A stretch of 64,000 bases of DNA from Magnetococcales bacterium. GTDB lineage: Bacteria > Pseudomonadota > Magnetococcia > Magnetococcales > UBA8363. Location: the NCBI GenBank assembly GCA_015228815.1, contig JADGCV010000002.1, forward strand, positions 62,001 through 126,000, given 5' to 3'. The notes beneath the pieces were generated by a model. The model was not told the DNA's origin. It made no database searches and saw nothing but the letters and a program-made list of their open reading frames with translations. Of the stretch, positions 1 through 9,144 are shown piece by piece. The position numbers and the translations under genes were made by a program. How positions within the stretch are numbered: the stretch's first letter is position 1; each line of letters starts with the position of its first letter.

Positions 1-831
1 CTTTTCGAAACCGGCAAAATCCATCCGGTGGGCCAGCCCTTCGGTCGTCCCGAAATGTTTCAGGTGGGCGAAACAGTTCTGCAACGCCTCGGTGGCCGCG
101 AACAACCCGGACAAGGCGAAGACAACCACCTTGTATCCCATCGTTTCGAGTTCCCTGGCCGAAAGGTTGGGCGTTTTTCCACCTTCGATGATGTTGGCGA
201 AAAGGTGATGGCCGGGGAAATGGCGTGCGATGCATTCCAACTCGTCTCTGGAGCGCGGCGCCTCGACGAACAACAGGTCGGCCCCGGCGGCCAGATACCG
301 TTCGCCCCGTTTCAGGGCATCCTCCAGGCCATGAATGGCCCGGGCGTCGGTACGGGCGACGATCACCAAGTCGCTGTCGCCGGCGGCATGGCGGGCGGCG
401 GCAATTTTTTCGACATGTTCCGCCGGGTCGATGACCTGTTTTCCTTCCATGTGACCGCAGCGTTTCGGCCATGCCTGGTCTTCGAGAATAATTCCGGCAA
501 CGCCAGCCGCAACCGCTTCCATGACCGTTCGCGCCACGTTCAGCGGATTGCCGTATCCGGTATCCATGTCGGCGATGACCGGTAAACGGGTTGCCCTGGC
601 GATGGCCCGGGCGGCGTCGATCATTTCGGTGGCGGTCAGATATCCCAGGTCCGGCAGCCCCAGGCGCGAGGCGGAAATGCCAAAACCTCCCGAAAAAATC
701 AGGTCGAATCCCGCCTGTTCGGCGACGAGGGCGCCAAGACAATCATGAACCGCCGGGGCGATCCGGATTCCGGGTCGGGCCAACAGGGTTCGCAGCCGTT
801 TTGCCGCAGGTTCCTGGTTCCTGGTGGTCAC
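1..831 (-). CDS. Isocitrate lyase / PEP mutase family enzyme (C-terminal end outside window)
   Basis: 277 codons are visible and the reading frame runs off the window start. The GTG start at 831 is preceded by GGAG seven bases upstream; the ATG at 836 is followed at once by a stop in its frame. The protein has the TIM-barrel signatures of the family: DMDTGYG (about 88-94, Mg site), EDQ (117-119), a KRCGH catalytic loop with Cys125, and ARTDA (159-163). The family cleaves or rearranges small 2-oxo or hydroxy acids (methylisocitrate lyase, oxaloacetate decarboxylase, PEP mutase-like). I cannot choose the substrate, and no prp genes are visible. The family assignment is firm; the exact reaction is unknown. 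Confidence 0.85.
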   Translation of the reverse strand, partial: MTTRNQEPAAKRLRTLLARPGIRIAPAVHDCLGALVAEQAGFDLIFSGGFGISASRLGLPDLGYLTATEMIDAARAIARATRLPVIADMDTGYGNPLNVARTVMEAVAAGVAGIILEDQAWPKRCGHMEGKQVIDPAEHVEKIAAARHAAGDSDLVIVARTDARAIHGLEDALKRGERYLAAGADLLFVEAPRSRDELECIARHFPGHHLFANIIEGGKTPNLSARELETMGYKVVVFALSGLFAATEALQNCFAHLKHFGTTEGLAHRMDFAGFEK

Positions 832-1065
832 ATCATTGCTCCTGTCCGAAGGATGGGGCGATTGCATTGGCGCATGGCCTGTCCACATTGAGTCTTTCAT
901 ATTTGCCTGCGGCAATCAACCGGTCGATCTCCCTCCCGGGGAAAGGCTTCTGGTTCATCCACTGCGCTTTTGAGTGTTTATTGTTTTTTTATGATCAACA
1001 TTGAGGTATATTCCATTTCGTCAAGTGGATTGGTTCATGTAAAGAAAAAAATTGGAGGGGTCATC

Positions 1066-2145
1066 ATGGAAAGTAATCATTTGAGTGCCGTTGTCTTTCA
1101 GGGGGGAGGGGCCTTTGGGGCGTATGAGTATGGCGCCTTCACGGCATTGTGGGAGAAGGGGATTCGTCCATCGGTGGTGACGGGGGTTTCCATCGGCGCC
1201 GTCAATGCCGCCGTCATTGCCGGGTGCCGCAACGACGATCCGGTCGCGGCGCTGGACGAATTGTGGCAGCGGCTGAGCGCCTTGCCCATGCCGGGAATTC
1301 CCGACGCCCTGCATCATCTTCTGTCCTTGCCTTACAATCCCGGAATGTATTACACCAATCCCGGATTGTTCTTTGCTCCATGGTCGCAAACCTTTTTCTC
1401 GAATCCAAGCCCTCTGGCCAAGACCCTCGACGATTTGATCGACTGGGATAAATTGAATCATGGTCCGATCCGGTTGGCGGTGACCTCCCTGAATATCGAA
1501 TCGGGCCGGCTTGAAGTGTTCGCCAATTTCGCAGGCATTGGACAGGATTCGTCTCCTCCGGGGGGACGTCGTCCGATCGATGCCCGGCATATCCTTGCCA
1601 GCGGTGCGCTTCCTCCCGGATTTCCCATGGTGGAAATCGACGGTGGACACTACTGGGACGGTGGGCTTTTCGACAATACCCCGCTCAAGCCCGCCTTCAA
1701 GGGATTGAACGGGATCAAGGATGCTCCAGGGCAAACCTGTCGTCGGACCGTTTATGTCCTGTCGCTCTTTCCCCAGAAGGGCGTGGTCCCCAAGAACATG
1801 ATCGAAGTGGACAGTCGAAAAACGAACATCAACTTTGAGTGCAAGATTGATTACGATCTGAAACTTTTCCAGAAAATGAATCGTTTCCGGGAATTTGCCA
1901 TGAAGGTCGATGAATTGCTTCCCCCGGACAGTCCTTTGCGTGAGGATGAGGGATTCAAGGATTTGCGTGCCTATCAACCGTTTACGCCGCCGGTTGTCAT
2001 CGAATTGACGGAATCGTATTCCATCGGGGAACAGGCGTTGATTCCGGGAACCGATTTTACCCGGAAAACGATCGGGCATCGTCGCGATGTGGGATACCGC
2101 ATCGCCCTGGAAACCTTGGAAAAAGAACAGCGCCATCAGGGATGA
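1066..2145 (+). CDS. Patatin-like phospholipase with DUF3734-like C-terminus
   Basis: 359-residue predicted serine lipid hydrolase. The ATG at 1066 has GGAGGGG five bases upstream, so an in-frame start at 970 is less likely. Visible signatures are the oxyanion-hole glycine loop GGGAFGAY (13-20), the nucleophile elbow GVSIG with Ser42, and the catalytic-dyad motif DGG with Asp198. The C-terminal 150 residues resemble the tail found in bacterial patatins annotated with DUF3734. There is no signal peptide, so a cytosolic or membrane-peripheral enzyme acting on acyl lipids is expected. It appears monocistronic. The family is certain; the lipid substrate is not known. Confidence 0.9.
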   Translation: MESNHLSAVVFQGGGAFGAYEYGAFTALWEKGIRPSVVTGVSIGAVNAAVIAGCRNDDPVAALDELWQRLSALPMPGIPDALHHLLSLPYNPGMYYTNPGLFFAPWSQTFFSNPSPLAKTLDDLIDWDKLNHGPIRLAVTSLNIESGRLEVFANFAGIGQDSSPPGGRRPIDARHILASGALPPGFPMVEIDGGHYWDGGLFDNTPLKPAFKGLNGIKDAPGQTCRRTVYVLSLFPQKGVVPKNMIEVDSRKTNINFECKIDYDLKLFQKMNRFREFAMKVDELLPPDSPLREDEGFKDLRAYQPFTPPVVIELTESYSIGEQALIPGTDFTRKTIGHRRDVGYRIALETLEKEQRHQG

Positions 2146-2521
2146 TGACATGAAAGCGCACCGGGATCGGGTCGCCTGCGTCTTTCGGGGTTGGTGGCCT
2201 GGTCCCAAGGTTTCTTGTGAGCGCTTCCTTGGCCTTTCATGGAACCATATTGGTGGGCGCCTTAAAAATTCTTCACCTTCGAAAATTTTTCTGGATGATC
2301 CATCGTTTCCGTTCGAGAATGTCTTTTTTGAAACAACGGTTCAAGCAGTATTCCCGGATTTGTTTTCCAATTTGAATTCATCACCTTGAACAAATGGCCG
2401 CCGCCTGAGACGCCATGGGGGCGGGATCTGGCACGGTTCTCGCGGTGAACGGATTGGCGGAGGATTCGGGAGGGCTCATCCCCCGCCTTGGGACGATCAA
2501 CCATTCGAGGAATCCAAATTC
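2146..2521. other. Intergenic region upstream of phoU
   Basis: About 376 bases between the patatin gene and phoU. I see no convincing gene, terminator or named regulatory site. An 80-codon open frame from ATG 2150 is rejected because its composition does not look protein-like. The region presumably holds the promoter for the PhoU/RMD1 pair. Confidence 0.5.
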
Positions 2522-3304
2522 ATGTCGAAAAACCTGCTGCCCCATGTGGTGACCTCCTTCGATCAGGAACTCGACCGGCTGGATGAACTGGTGGTGCGTC
2601 AGTTCGGCCTGGTATACACCCTGATCCACGAAGCCATGCATGCCGTGGCCCATTTCAACCTGGAAATGGCCAGCGAGGTGGCCCTCAAGGATGTCGAGAT
2701 CGATCGCCTCGGGGACACCATCAAGGAGAAGGTGATTCGTGTTCTGGCATTGCGTTCGCCCCTGGCGGACGATCTGCGCTGGGTCATCACCATCCAGCAG
2801 GTCTCCTCGGAACTGGAACAGATTGGCGATCTGAGCAAAAACATTGCCAATCGGGTCGGTGAACTGGTGCGGCAACCTTTTCCCCAGGCGGGTGGAAGTC
2901 TCAAGGTCCTGGGGTCGATGGTGTTCGAACAATTGGGGGGCATGCATCTGGCATGGATCGAGGAAAACGCGGAACTGGCCACGAAAATATGGCAGGGAGA
3001 TGATGCGGTGGACTCCCTCTATGGCAGCATGGTGCGCGAACTCCTGACCTACATGATCGAATCGCACAGCAACATCACCTCGTGCATCCATCTTCTTTTC
3101 ATTGCCAACAATCTGGAACGGATTGGCGATCATGTGGCCAGCATCGCCGAGGAACTGCTGTTCCGTGTCCAGGGAAAGAAACCCTCCTGGAACATGCGTT
3201 CCAGAAACGATGCCACCTTGACGGTGGGAAAATCGGTCCTGCCTGCCGCGCCATTCGCCGGGGTCCGGCTCGAAGCGGAGGAAATGATCCATCTTGGCAA
3301 CTGA
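2522..3304 (+). CDS. phoU: PhoU-like phosphate signalling protein
   Basis: 260 residues, slightly longer than typical PhoU (about 235). It has the two tandem three-helix PhoU repeats: the first around residues 8-110, with the acidic metal-binding pattern EVALKDVEIDRL and RSPLADDLRW, and the second around 115-215, with NLERIGDHVASIAEE, a classic PhoU motif. PhoU proteins couple Pst phosphate uptake to PhoR kinase inhibition. No pst or phoBR genes are nearby, so this copy may serve another transporter or kinase. The last 35 residues are an extra tail. The next gene overlaps its 3' end by 11 bases, suggesting translational coupling. Confidence 0.85.
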   Translation: MSKNLLPHVVTSFDQELDRLDELVVRQFGLVYTLIHEAMHAVAHFNLEMASEVALKDVEIDRLGDTIKEKVIRVLALRSPLADDLRWVITIQQVSSELEQIGDLSKNIANRVGELVRQPFPQAGGSLKVLGSMVFEQLGGMHLAWIEENAELATKIWQGDDAVDSLYGSMVRELLTYMIESHSNITSCIHLLFIANNLERIGDHVASIAEELLFRVQGKKPSWNMRSRNDATLTVGKSVLPAAPFAGVRLEAEEMIHLGN

Positions 3305-4118
3305 TCAGGGACCGTGTCGGCAGCAGTTTTCGTTCGATGCCACGAAAACGCTTTCAGGGGTCGCCATCTATCTGGGCGAGCGCCTGATGCATCGCGAACT
3401 GGAACGGGAACCGGGCGAACTGGGACCGGGATGTCATGCCCTGCCGGTGTGTCGGAACGGGCTTGCGGTGTTGTTCCGTTTTGGGGTGGTCGTCCTTTTC
3501 GGGGTCGATCCCGAGGAAGAGCGGGCGTTTCTGGAGCGGATCGAACCTTTGGTGCTCAAGCGGTTTGCCGAGGCGAGACGGGAGTTGGTGCAAATCAGCA
3601 TCGGCAATGGCAATCGTTTTTCTTCCCAGGGCGATGTGCATTTGGCGCAGGCGGACGTTCCGAGCCTGGCGGTGGTCGCCGATGTCCTGGCCAAGAGTTT
3701 GGTGCTTGAACACCATGAAAACGAAGTGGCTTTGGTATTCGATCAGGTCGAGCCGTTGGCCGAAGGATTGCGGCAGGGGTGGTGGCGTCGTGCCCGCGGG
3801 CGCGAACTTCTGGGCCAGATCGGCGATACCCTGCTTGTCGAACAACGGACCGTCGGACGGGTCGAAGTGACCGAACGGCCCGCTTTTCTTTGGGATTTTC
3901 CCCAATTGGAACGGCTGCATCATGAACTGGCCGAGGAATATGAAATCGCCGACCGCAGTCGCGCCCTGGAACGAAAACTCAGTGTCATCGCCCGAACGAC
4001 GGAAATGGTCCTGGGGCTTCTTCATACCCATCGCAGTCTTCGCGTTGAATGGTATGTCGTGATTCTCATTCTTGTTGAAATCGGTCTGACCCTCTATGAA
4101 CTCTTCGGGCGGCACTGA
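3294..4118 (+). CDS. RMD1/YagE (DUF155) family protein
   Basis: 274 residues from a TTG start at 3294 inside the phoU 3' end; GGAGG lies about 12 bases upstream. The body matches the DUF155 pattern: an N-terminal alpha/beta region (FSFDATKTLSGVAIYLGERL), then a helical segment containing LLVEQRTVGRVEVTERPAFLWDFPQLERLHHEL, and a C-terminal membrane helix around 250-270 (WYVVILILVEIGLTLYEL) preceded by a coiled region. The family includes yeast RMD1 and bacterial YagE; the biochemical function is unknown. The TTG start and overlap with phoU suggest low-level coupled expression. It converges on the hybrid kinase gene. Confidence 0.75.
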   Translation: MATDQGPCRQQFSFDATKTLSGVAIYLGERLMHRELEREPGELGPGCHALPVCRNGLAVLFRFGVVVLFGVDPEEERAFLERIEPLVLKRFAEARRELVQISIGNGNRFSSQGDVHLAQADVPSLAVVADVLAKSLVLEHHENEVALVFDQVEPLAEGLRQGWWRRARGRELLGQIGDTLLVEQRTVGRVEVTERPAFLWDFPQLERLHHELAEEYEIADRSRALERKLSVIARTTEMVLGLLHTHRSLRVEWYVVILILVEIGLTLYELFGRH

Positions 4119-4176
4119 AGTGGAAAAAGCGCCGCAATCGCAAAACGATAAAACCCCGGGGCGTCCGGCGTTGCGC

Positions 4177-6879
4177 TCAAGGAGAACATTGGCGCATCAT
4201 CCGGTCGAAGATTTCCCTGGCATCGGTATAACGGTATCCCTGGACCGCCTCGGAGAATTCCGCCAGATGCGGCAGGTGACAGTCGGCAAACTCCCGTTCG
4301 ACTTCTTCCAGAAGATTGCGGACACGGGTATCCCCAAGCCTGAGAAATTCCTCGATATCGTGGGCCATGCGGCGCAGATGTTCGATTTTTTCGGTCGGAA
4401 TGTCGGCAAAGGAGATCTTTCTTTCGGTTTGAACCGCCTTGTCCTCGTCGGCACGCTGAAAAAACTGACCGAGCCCCGAGATCAGAAAGGTCAGATGGTC
4501 CTCCAGTTTTGAAAATAAAGGATGGATCTCATCCAATGAACCGGTGCGCAGCTGGTGTTCGATGCGCGAGGCGACATCATACAGATCATGGGCGCCGATG
4601 GTTCCGGCGATCCCTCTCAAGGTGTGGATTTCCCTCCGGAAGGTTTCATGGTCCTTCTGGATCAAAAGCCGTTCGAGGAGATGGGCCGTCCGCTGATGCT
4701 TCTTGTGGAAGTTTTTCAGGAGTTTATGAAACAGTTTCCGGTTTCCTCCCACCCGGGCCAAACCGTTGGCGAAGACGATGCCGGGGAGATGGATCGGCGC
4801 ATCCTGGTGATCGGCATCGAAAAGCAGCGGCAGATGGTCGGCGACGCGGACAGGGGTTGAAGGTTTGATCCACTGGGCCATGACCGAAAAAAGACGGATG
4901 AAATCGATCGGTTTGGCGACATGATCATTCATTCCCGCCTGGAGACAGAGGATTCGATCCTCCTCCAGGGCATTGGCAGTGAGGGCGATGATGGGCAGAT
5001 CGGTCAGGCCCATGATGTTGCGAATGTGCCGGGTCGCTTCGTAGCCATCCATTCCAGGCATCTGGATGTCCATCAGGACGCCGTCGAAACGATGGCTTGC
5101 CAACACCTGGATCGCATCGAGTCCGTTTTCCGCCACATCAACGTGAACGTTGAGTCGTCCCAGCAACTCGCGACAGACATGCACGTTCATGTCGTTGTCT
5201 TCCACCAACAGGATTTTCGCCCCGCCAAGCCGTTGCGCCATTCGCATCCGTGCCGCCTTGGAGACCCAGGACATGGGGGAGCGTTGTATGCTCTTCCCCG
5301 TCGATTCCAGGATGGCATCGTGCAGAAACGATCGGAAGACCGGTTTTGCCAAAACGATGCCCGGCGGTTGGCCGGCTCCGGGATGATCATGGTGCAGAAC
5401 ATGGGAGGACACAAGACTGATGATGGGAATTTCCCGCGCCTGGGCCTTGCGGAGGATTTCCTCCGGCGGGCTGGAAAGGGAAGAGGCAATCTCGGGCCAT
5501 TCCATGATGATGAGATCGATCGGATCAAGATGACGCCGTTTCTTCATGATCTTGACCCCCTTGTCATAATCATGGGCGTGAACGACGCGGTGCGCGAATT
5601 CCCCGATCATCTCCGTCAGCAGGTCGCGCTGGGTTCCTTCACGATGCACCAGAAGGATGTTGAAGGAGGGAATTTTTTGTTTGGCATGTTCTTCCACGAC
5701 CGTCTGGGTGGCGGCGACTTCCAGGGTCAGGGTGAAGAAAAAGGATGACCCTTTCTCCGGAACGCTTTCGACCCAGATGCGCCCCCCCATGTTTTCCACG
5801 ATGCTCTTGCAGATCGCCAGTCCCAGTCCCGTGCCGCCGTTTTGTCGGTGTCTGTCCGAGGACACCTGGGTGAAGGGGACGAACAGTTTCTCCTGTTGAT
5901 CCTCCGTCAGGCCCACCCCCTGATCCTGGATGCAGAAACGCAGTTGGATTTTTTGTTCCTTTTGCGCGATTGTCTCGATGCGGACGATGATTTCGCCCCG
6001 GTCGGAGTGGCGGATGGCGTTGGTGATCAGATTGATGAGCACCTGCTCCACACGTGCCGCATCGCCGAAAAAACGGGACGGAACATCCTGTCTTTTGTCG
6101 AAAATCAGTTCCAGTCCCTTCCGTTCGAGTTCCAGGCCGACGATGCCCGCGGCATTTTGCAGAATGTCGGTCAGGCGGAAGGGTTGGGATTCCAATTGCA
6201 TTTTACCCGCCTCGATCTTGGAAAAATCGAGGATCTGGTTGATGGTCGCCAGAAGCCTTTTTCCCGAAATGTGAATCGATTCGAGCCAATGCTGCTGCTT
6301 GCGCGACAGGGGGGAGGCCTCAAGGAGTCCGGCCATCCCCAGAACGCTGTTGAGGGGGGTACGCAATTCATGGCTCATCATGGCGAGAAACTGGGATTTG
6401 GCCTCGTTGGCCGCTTCCGCCTCCATCCGGGATTCGCGAATTTGCGGCGCCAGCACTCTTTCGGTGATGTCGTTGAAAATGAAGATCACCTCACCGCGAT
6501 CATCGAGGCGGAAGGCATTCCAGGCAAGCCAGAATTCCCGTTTTCCATCGCGGTAATGAAACGGTTTTGATTTTTGTTTCTGACCGGTCTCATCGACCTT
6601 GCGCAGGCTCTCGGTCAGTTCCGAACGACACAGGCCAGGAAAGATGTCGCACAGATGTTTGTCGCGTATTTTTTTCCGTCTCCGGCCAAGGATGGCTGCG
6701 CCGGCATCGTTGATGTCCAGAAGGACAAAGGGCCGGTCGTTTGTTTCCTCCCGCCGCAGAATCATGGCCCCGGAAACCATTTGTTCGAAGAGTTGGCGGT
6801 AGCGGGTTTCCGTGGCAGGCGCCGTCCGATCTGCCAATTCGGGCACGGGGTTCAAGGTTGATGGTTGTTGTGTGTTCAT
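4177..6879 (-). CDS. Hybrid sensor histidine kinase: PAS, HisKA, HATPase, pseudo-receiver, receiver, HPt
   Basis: 900 residues with no membrane segments, so a cytosolic sensor. The order is PAS-like domain (about 25-145), HisKA with MSHELRTPLN (His170), HATPase with NLITNAIRH (283-291), DQGVGL (319-324) and GGTGLGLAI (348-356). Next comes a receiver-like domain (about 405-525) whose acidic pocket is lost (LLVHREG, LIIMEW) although the AKP lysine remains. A true receiver follows (555-670; LLVEDND, Asp604, Lys656), then an HPt domain (about 700-800; His752 in EIHTLRG) and a helical C-terminal extension. The start codon overlaps the stop of the upstream receiver-kinase gene by four bases, so the pair is coupled. 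The signal is unknown. Confidence 0.9.
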   Translation of the reverse strand: MNTQQPSTLNPVPELADRTAPATETRYRQLFEQMVSGAMILRREETNDRPFVLLDINDAGAAILGRRRKKIRDKHLCDIFPGLCRSELTESLRKVDETGQKQKSKPFHYRDGKREFWLAWNAFRLDDRGEVIFIFNDITERVLAPQIRESRMEAEAANEAKSQFLAMMSHELRTPLNSVLGMAGLLEASPLSRKQQHWLESIHISGKRLLATINQILDFSKIEAGKMQLESQPFRLTDILQNAAGIVGLELERKGLELIFDKRQDVPSRFFGDAARVEQVLINLITNAIRHSDRGEIIVRIETIAQKEQKIQLRFCIQDQGVGLTEDQQEKLFVPFTQVSSDRHRQNGGTGLGLAICKSIVENMGGRIWVESVPEKGSSFFFTLTLEVAATQTVVEEHAKQKIPSFNILLVHREGTQRDLLTEMIGEFAHRVVHAHDYDKGVKIMKKRRHLDPIDLIIMEWPEIASSLSSPPEEILRKAQAREIPIISLVSSHVLHHDHPGAGQPPGIVLAKPVFRSFLHDAILESTGKSIQRSPMSWVSKAARMRMAQRLGGAKILLVEDNDMNVHVCRELLGRLNVHVDVAENGLDAIQVLASHRFDGVLMDIQMPGMDGYEATRHIRNIMGLTDLPIIALTANALEEDRILCLQAGMNDHVAKPIDFIRLFSVMAQWIKPSTPVRVADHLPLLFDADHQDAPIHLPGIVFANGLARVGGNRKLFHKLLKNFHKKHQRTAHLLERLLIQKDHETFRREIHTLRGIAGTIGAHDLYDVASRIEHQLRTGSLDEIHPLFSKLEDHLTFLISGLGQFFQRADEDKAVQTERKISFADIPTEKIEHLRRMAHDIEEFLRLGDTRVRNLLEEVEREFADCHLPHLAEFSEAVQGYRYTDAREIFDRMMRQCSP

Positions 6880-8060
6880 GGGTCGAACCTGGAAGCGTAG
6901 ATGGCGAAGGGACTTTCCAGGGTCTGTCGGGTTTCCGCTCCTGGCGGCGGCAGGGGCAGGCGAACCGTGAGTGTCGTCCCGACCGCGGCGGAGGTGCTCA
7001 TGGTGACGTCGCCATTCATGGTCCGGGCCATGAGCCGCGCCGAATAGGTGCCAAGACCGACCCCGCCAACCTTTCCGGAGGTGACATATTTCTCAAAGAA
7101 ATGGCTCTGGATTTCCCGGGAGACTTCCCCTTCGTTGTGAATATGGGCAATTCTGAAATTTTTTTCGCTTTCCAGTGTGATGGTCACGACCGAACCATTC
7201 GGCGCGGCGTGGAGGGCATTGCGCACCAGGTTGGAAAACAGGCAATAACACAACAACACTTCGCCAAAGACCGAGGCGTGAATCTCGGGGGGAGCGGAAT
7301 CGCCCGAAAGAATGCGCAGATCCAGCGATTTGCCGCGGATGAAGCTGGCATGCTCCCGTTGGATCACCTCGAAAACGGGGAGCAGTGGGACAAGCTCGGG
7401 AATCAGTTCGTAGGTGCCCGTTTCGATGCGATGAAGGTCCTGGGTATGATTGACCATTTCAAGAACCCTGAGCGCGGCGTGTTCGATCACGTTCAACCCT
7501 TCCTCCAGGGTGGGGTTCAGTTCGTGTTTCCGCCGGATCAAGGCCGGAAACTGGGTCAGAATCATGAGCGGCCCCTTCATGTCATGGCGGTTGATCTCGA
7601 ATACCAGTTCCTTGATCCTGGCTGCGTATTCCAGTTGCCGGTTCTTGTTTTCCAGAGCCGCCATGACCGAGGCCAGGGCCAGATGGGTCTTCACCCGCGC
7701 CTTGACGATGGCGGGACTGAACGGTTTCCGGATGTAATCGACGGCGCCGCAGGCCAGACCATGGAGTTCATCTTCCGGGTTGTCCTGCACCGTGATGAAA
7801 ATAACGGGAATGTTGCGTGTCGATTCGTTTTCTTTCAGTAGGTTGCATACTTCATAGCCATCCATTCCCGGCATGACGACATCGAGCAGGACCAGATCGG
7901 GCCTTGGCGCGGCGCACCCCTTTTTCACCCCTTGGGGGCCATCCAGGGCGACGCGCAGGGTATGGTTGGGACTCAACATTTCCACAAGAACATCGATGTC
8001 GGCGGGGCTGTCGTCGATGATCAGCACGATTGGTTTGGAACGATCCATCATTTGGGGCAT
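6876..8060 (-). CDS. Response regulator receiver fused to histidine kinase
   Basis: 394 residues. The N-terminal receiver (about 10-125) has IIDDSPAD, phospho-acceptor Asp60 in LLDVVMPGMDGYE, and Lys112 in RKPF. A helical linker follows with an H-box-like NRHDMKGPL (His159), then a HATPase domain with NLVRNALHAAPNGS and GKVGGVGLGTYSA. There is no membrane segment. Its stop codon overlaps the start of the large hybrid kinase, so both are probably made from one message and may act in one phosphorelay, with this protein as an intermediate. The next genes upstream on the same strand are the sigma-54 activator homologues. Confidence 0.88.
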   Translation of the reverse strand: MPQMMDRSKPIVLIIDDSPADIDVLVEMLSPNHTLRVALDGPQGVKKGCAAPRPDLVLLDVVMPGMDGYEVCNLLKENESTRNIPVIFITVQDNPEDELHGLACGAVDYIRKPFSPAIVKARVKTHLALASVMAALENKNRQLEYAARIKELVFEINRHDMKGPLMILTQFPALIRRKHELNPTLEEGLNVIEHAALRVLEMVNHTQDLHRIETGTYELIPELVPLLPVFEVIQREHASFIRGKSLDLRILSGDSAPPEIHASVFGEVLLCYCLFSNLVRNALHAAPNGSVVTITLESEKNFRIAHIHNEGEVSREIQSHFFEKYVTSGKVGGVGLGTYSARLMARTMNGDVTMSTSAAVGTTLTVRLPLPPPGAETRQTLESPFAIYASRFDP

Positions 8061-8111
8061 CCGGTCCGTTGGATCGATGTTTTTTTTCGATTCGGTTGTT
8101 TCAGGGACGCA

Positions 8112-9029
8112 TCAATGCAGCAGGGTTTCCCGAAGAATCGCCGCTTCTATGGTGTTCCCTTCGCTCCAGAGAATGGCCCGGGCGAGGGTATTGCGCAGTT
8201 CGTGAAGATTTCCCGGCCACGAATGATTGAACAGCATTTTCCGGGCCTCGCGTGAAATGGCCACCGGCGGCGTGGATCGGGTATGAACCGAATGAAATTC
8301 CCGGCGTACCGCCTCGGTGGCGATGTCGATCAGGGCATTGAGGTCGGCGCGGCGTTCCCGCAGTGGCGGAACATTGAGAACGAAGGAACTCAATCGATGC
8401 ATCAGTTCGCCGATCAATGATCCCTGGTCCATCTTCGTGGCAAAATTGTTTTTCGTCGTGGTCGAAAGGATGCGGAAGGGATCGCGGTCGGAGGGATCGT
8501 GGGTTTTGAGCGATTCCACCTTCCTGTTGAACAGGCGCAGGATTTCGGACTGGAACGATTGAGGAAGTTCATCGACATTATCCAGGAGCAAGGTTCCCCT
8601 TTGGACTCCGGGGGGCAGCGCTTCGGGAGGAAACAGACGTTTCCAGGCCATTGAATGGCCTCCATGGTCGGCGCGATCGTCGCCGGTCGTTCCGGGGAGG
8701 GTGCCACAGACGATACGGATCAAGGGTTGGCGGCAGCGATGCGAACTCAGATGGATCAATCGGGCCACGGTATCCTTTCCCGTTCCCGGTTCTCCCTGGA
8801 TCAAGACCGGGCAGTCCATGGCCGCCAGAAGGCGTGCGCGACGAACCAGGTTCTTCATGGGTTGGCTGTAATGAACGAACGGTCCGTCTCCTTCGACCGT
8901 TCCCGGGGGGAGTTGATGATCGTCCACCCGGATCATGGGGGGGATCTCGCGGCGGTTGGCCGGGAGATTGAAACCGCCAGGGGGATCCTCCTTGTCGATG
9001 ATTCCCGAAATTTTCTTTGTTGCGTTCAT
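8112..9029 (-). CDS. Degenerate sigma-54-activator AAA+ protein lacking GAFTGA and HTH
   Basis: 305 residues; ATG preceded by GAGGG seven bases upstream. It is clearly related to the AAA+ domain of NtrC-type activators: Walker A GEPGTGKD (79-86), Walker B-like GTLLLDNVDEL (145-155), PPLRERRADL (221-230) and WPGNLHELRNTL (271-282). The stretch that should carry the sigma-54-contacting GAFTGA loop (about 110-135) is unrelated sequence. The usual DEI after Walker B is changed to DNV, and the protein ends before a DNA-binding domain. It probably cannot activate sigma-54 alone. It may be a regulator or hetero-oligomer partner of the paralogue just upstream, or a gene in decay; the frame is intact. 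Confidence 0.8.
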   Translation of the reverse strand: MNATKKISGIIDKEDPPGGFNLPANRREIPPMIRVDDHQLPPGTVEGDGPFVHYSQPMKNLVRRARLLAAMDCPVLIQGEPGTGKDTVARLIHLSSHRCRQPLIRIVCGTLPGTTGDDRADHGGHSMAWKRLFPPEALPPGVQRGTLLLDNVDELPQSFQSEILRLFNRKVESLKTHDPSDRDPFRILSTTTKNNFATKMDQGSLIGELMHRLSSFVLNVPPLRERRADLNALIDIATEAVRREFHSVHTRSTPPVAISREARKMLFNHSWPGNLHELRNTLARAILWSEGNTIEAAILRETLLH

Positions 9030-9144
9030 GCTTCGACCCTCACGGTTCCACCAGTGACGCCAACCAGGGATGGATTCGATGGACTGGATAAAGTGGATGA
9101 TGATCTGTTCAATGTTTTATACGGGTCTCCCATCGAACGACGGG

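Noticed and set aside
2150-2389. 80-codon open frame with a weak AGGG upstream
   Set aside because: Its residue composition changes abruptly and looks random, it matches no family, and the ribosome site is marginal.
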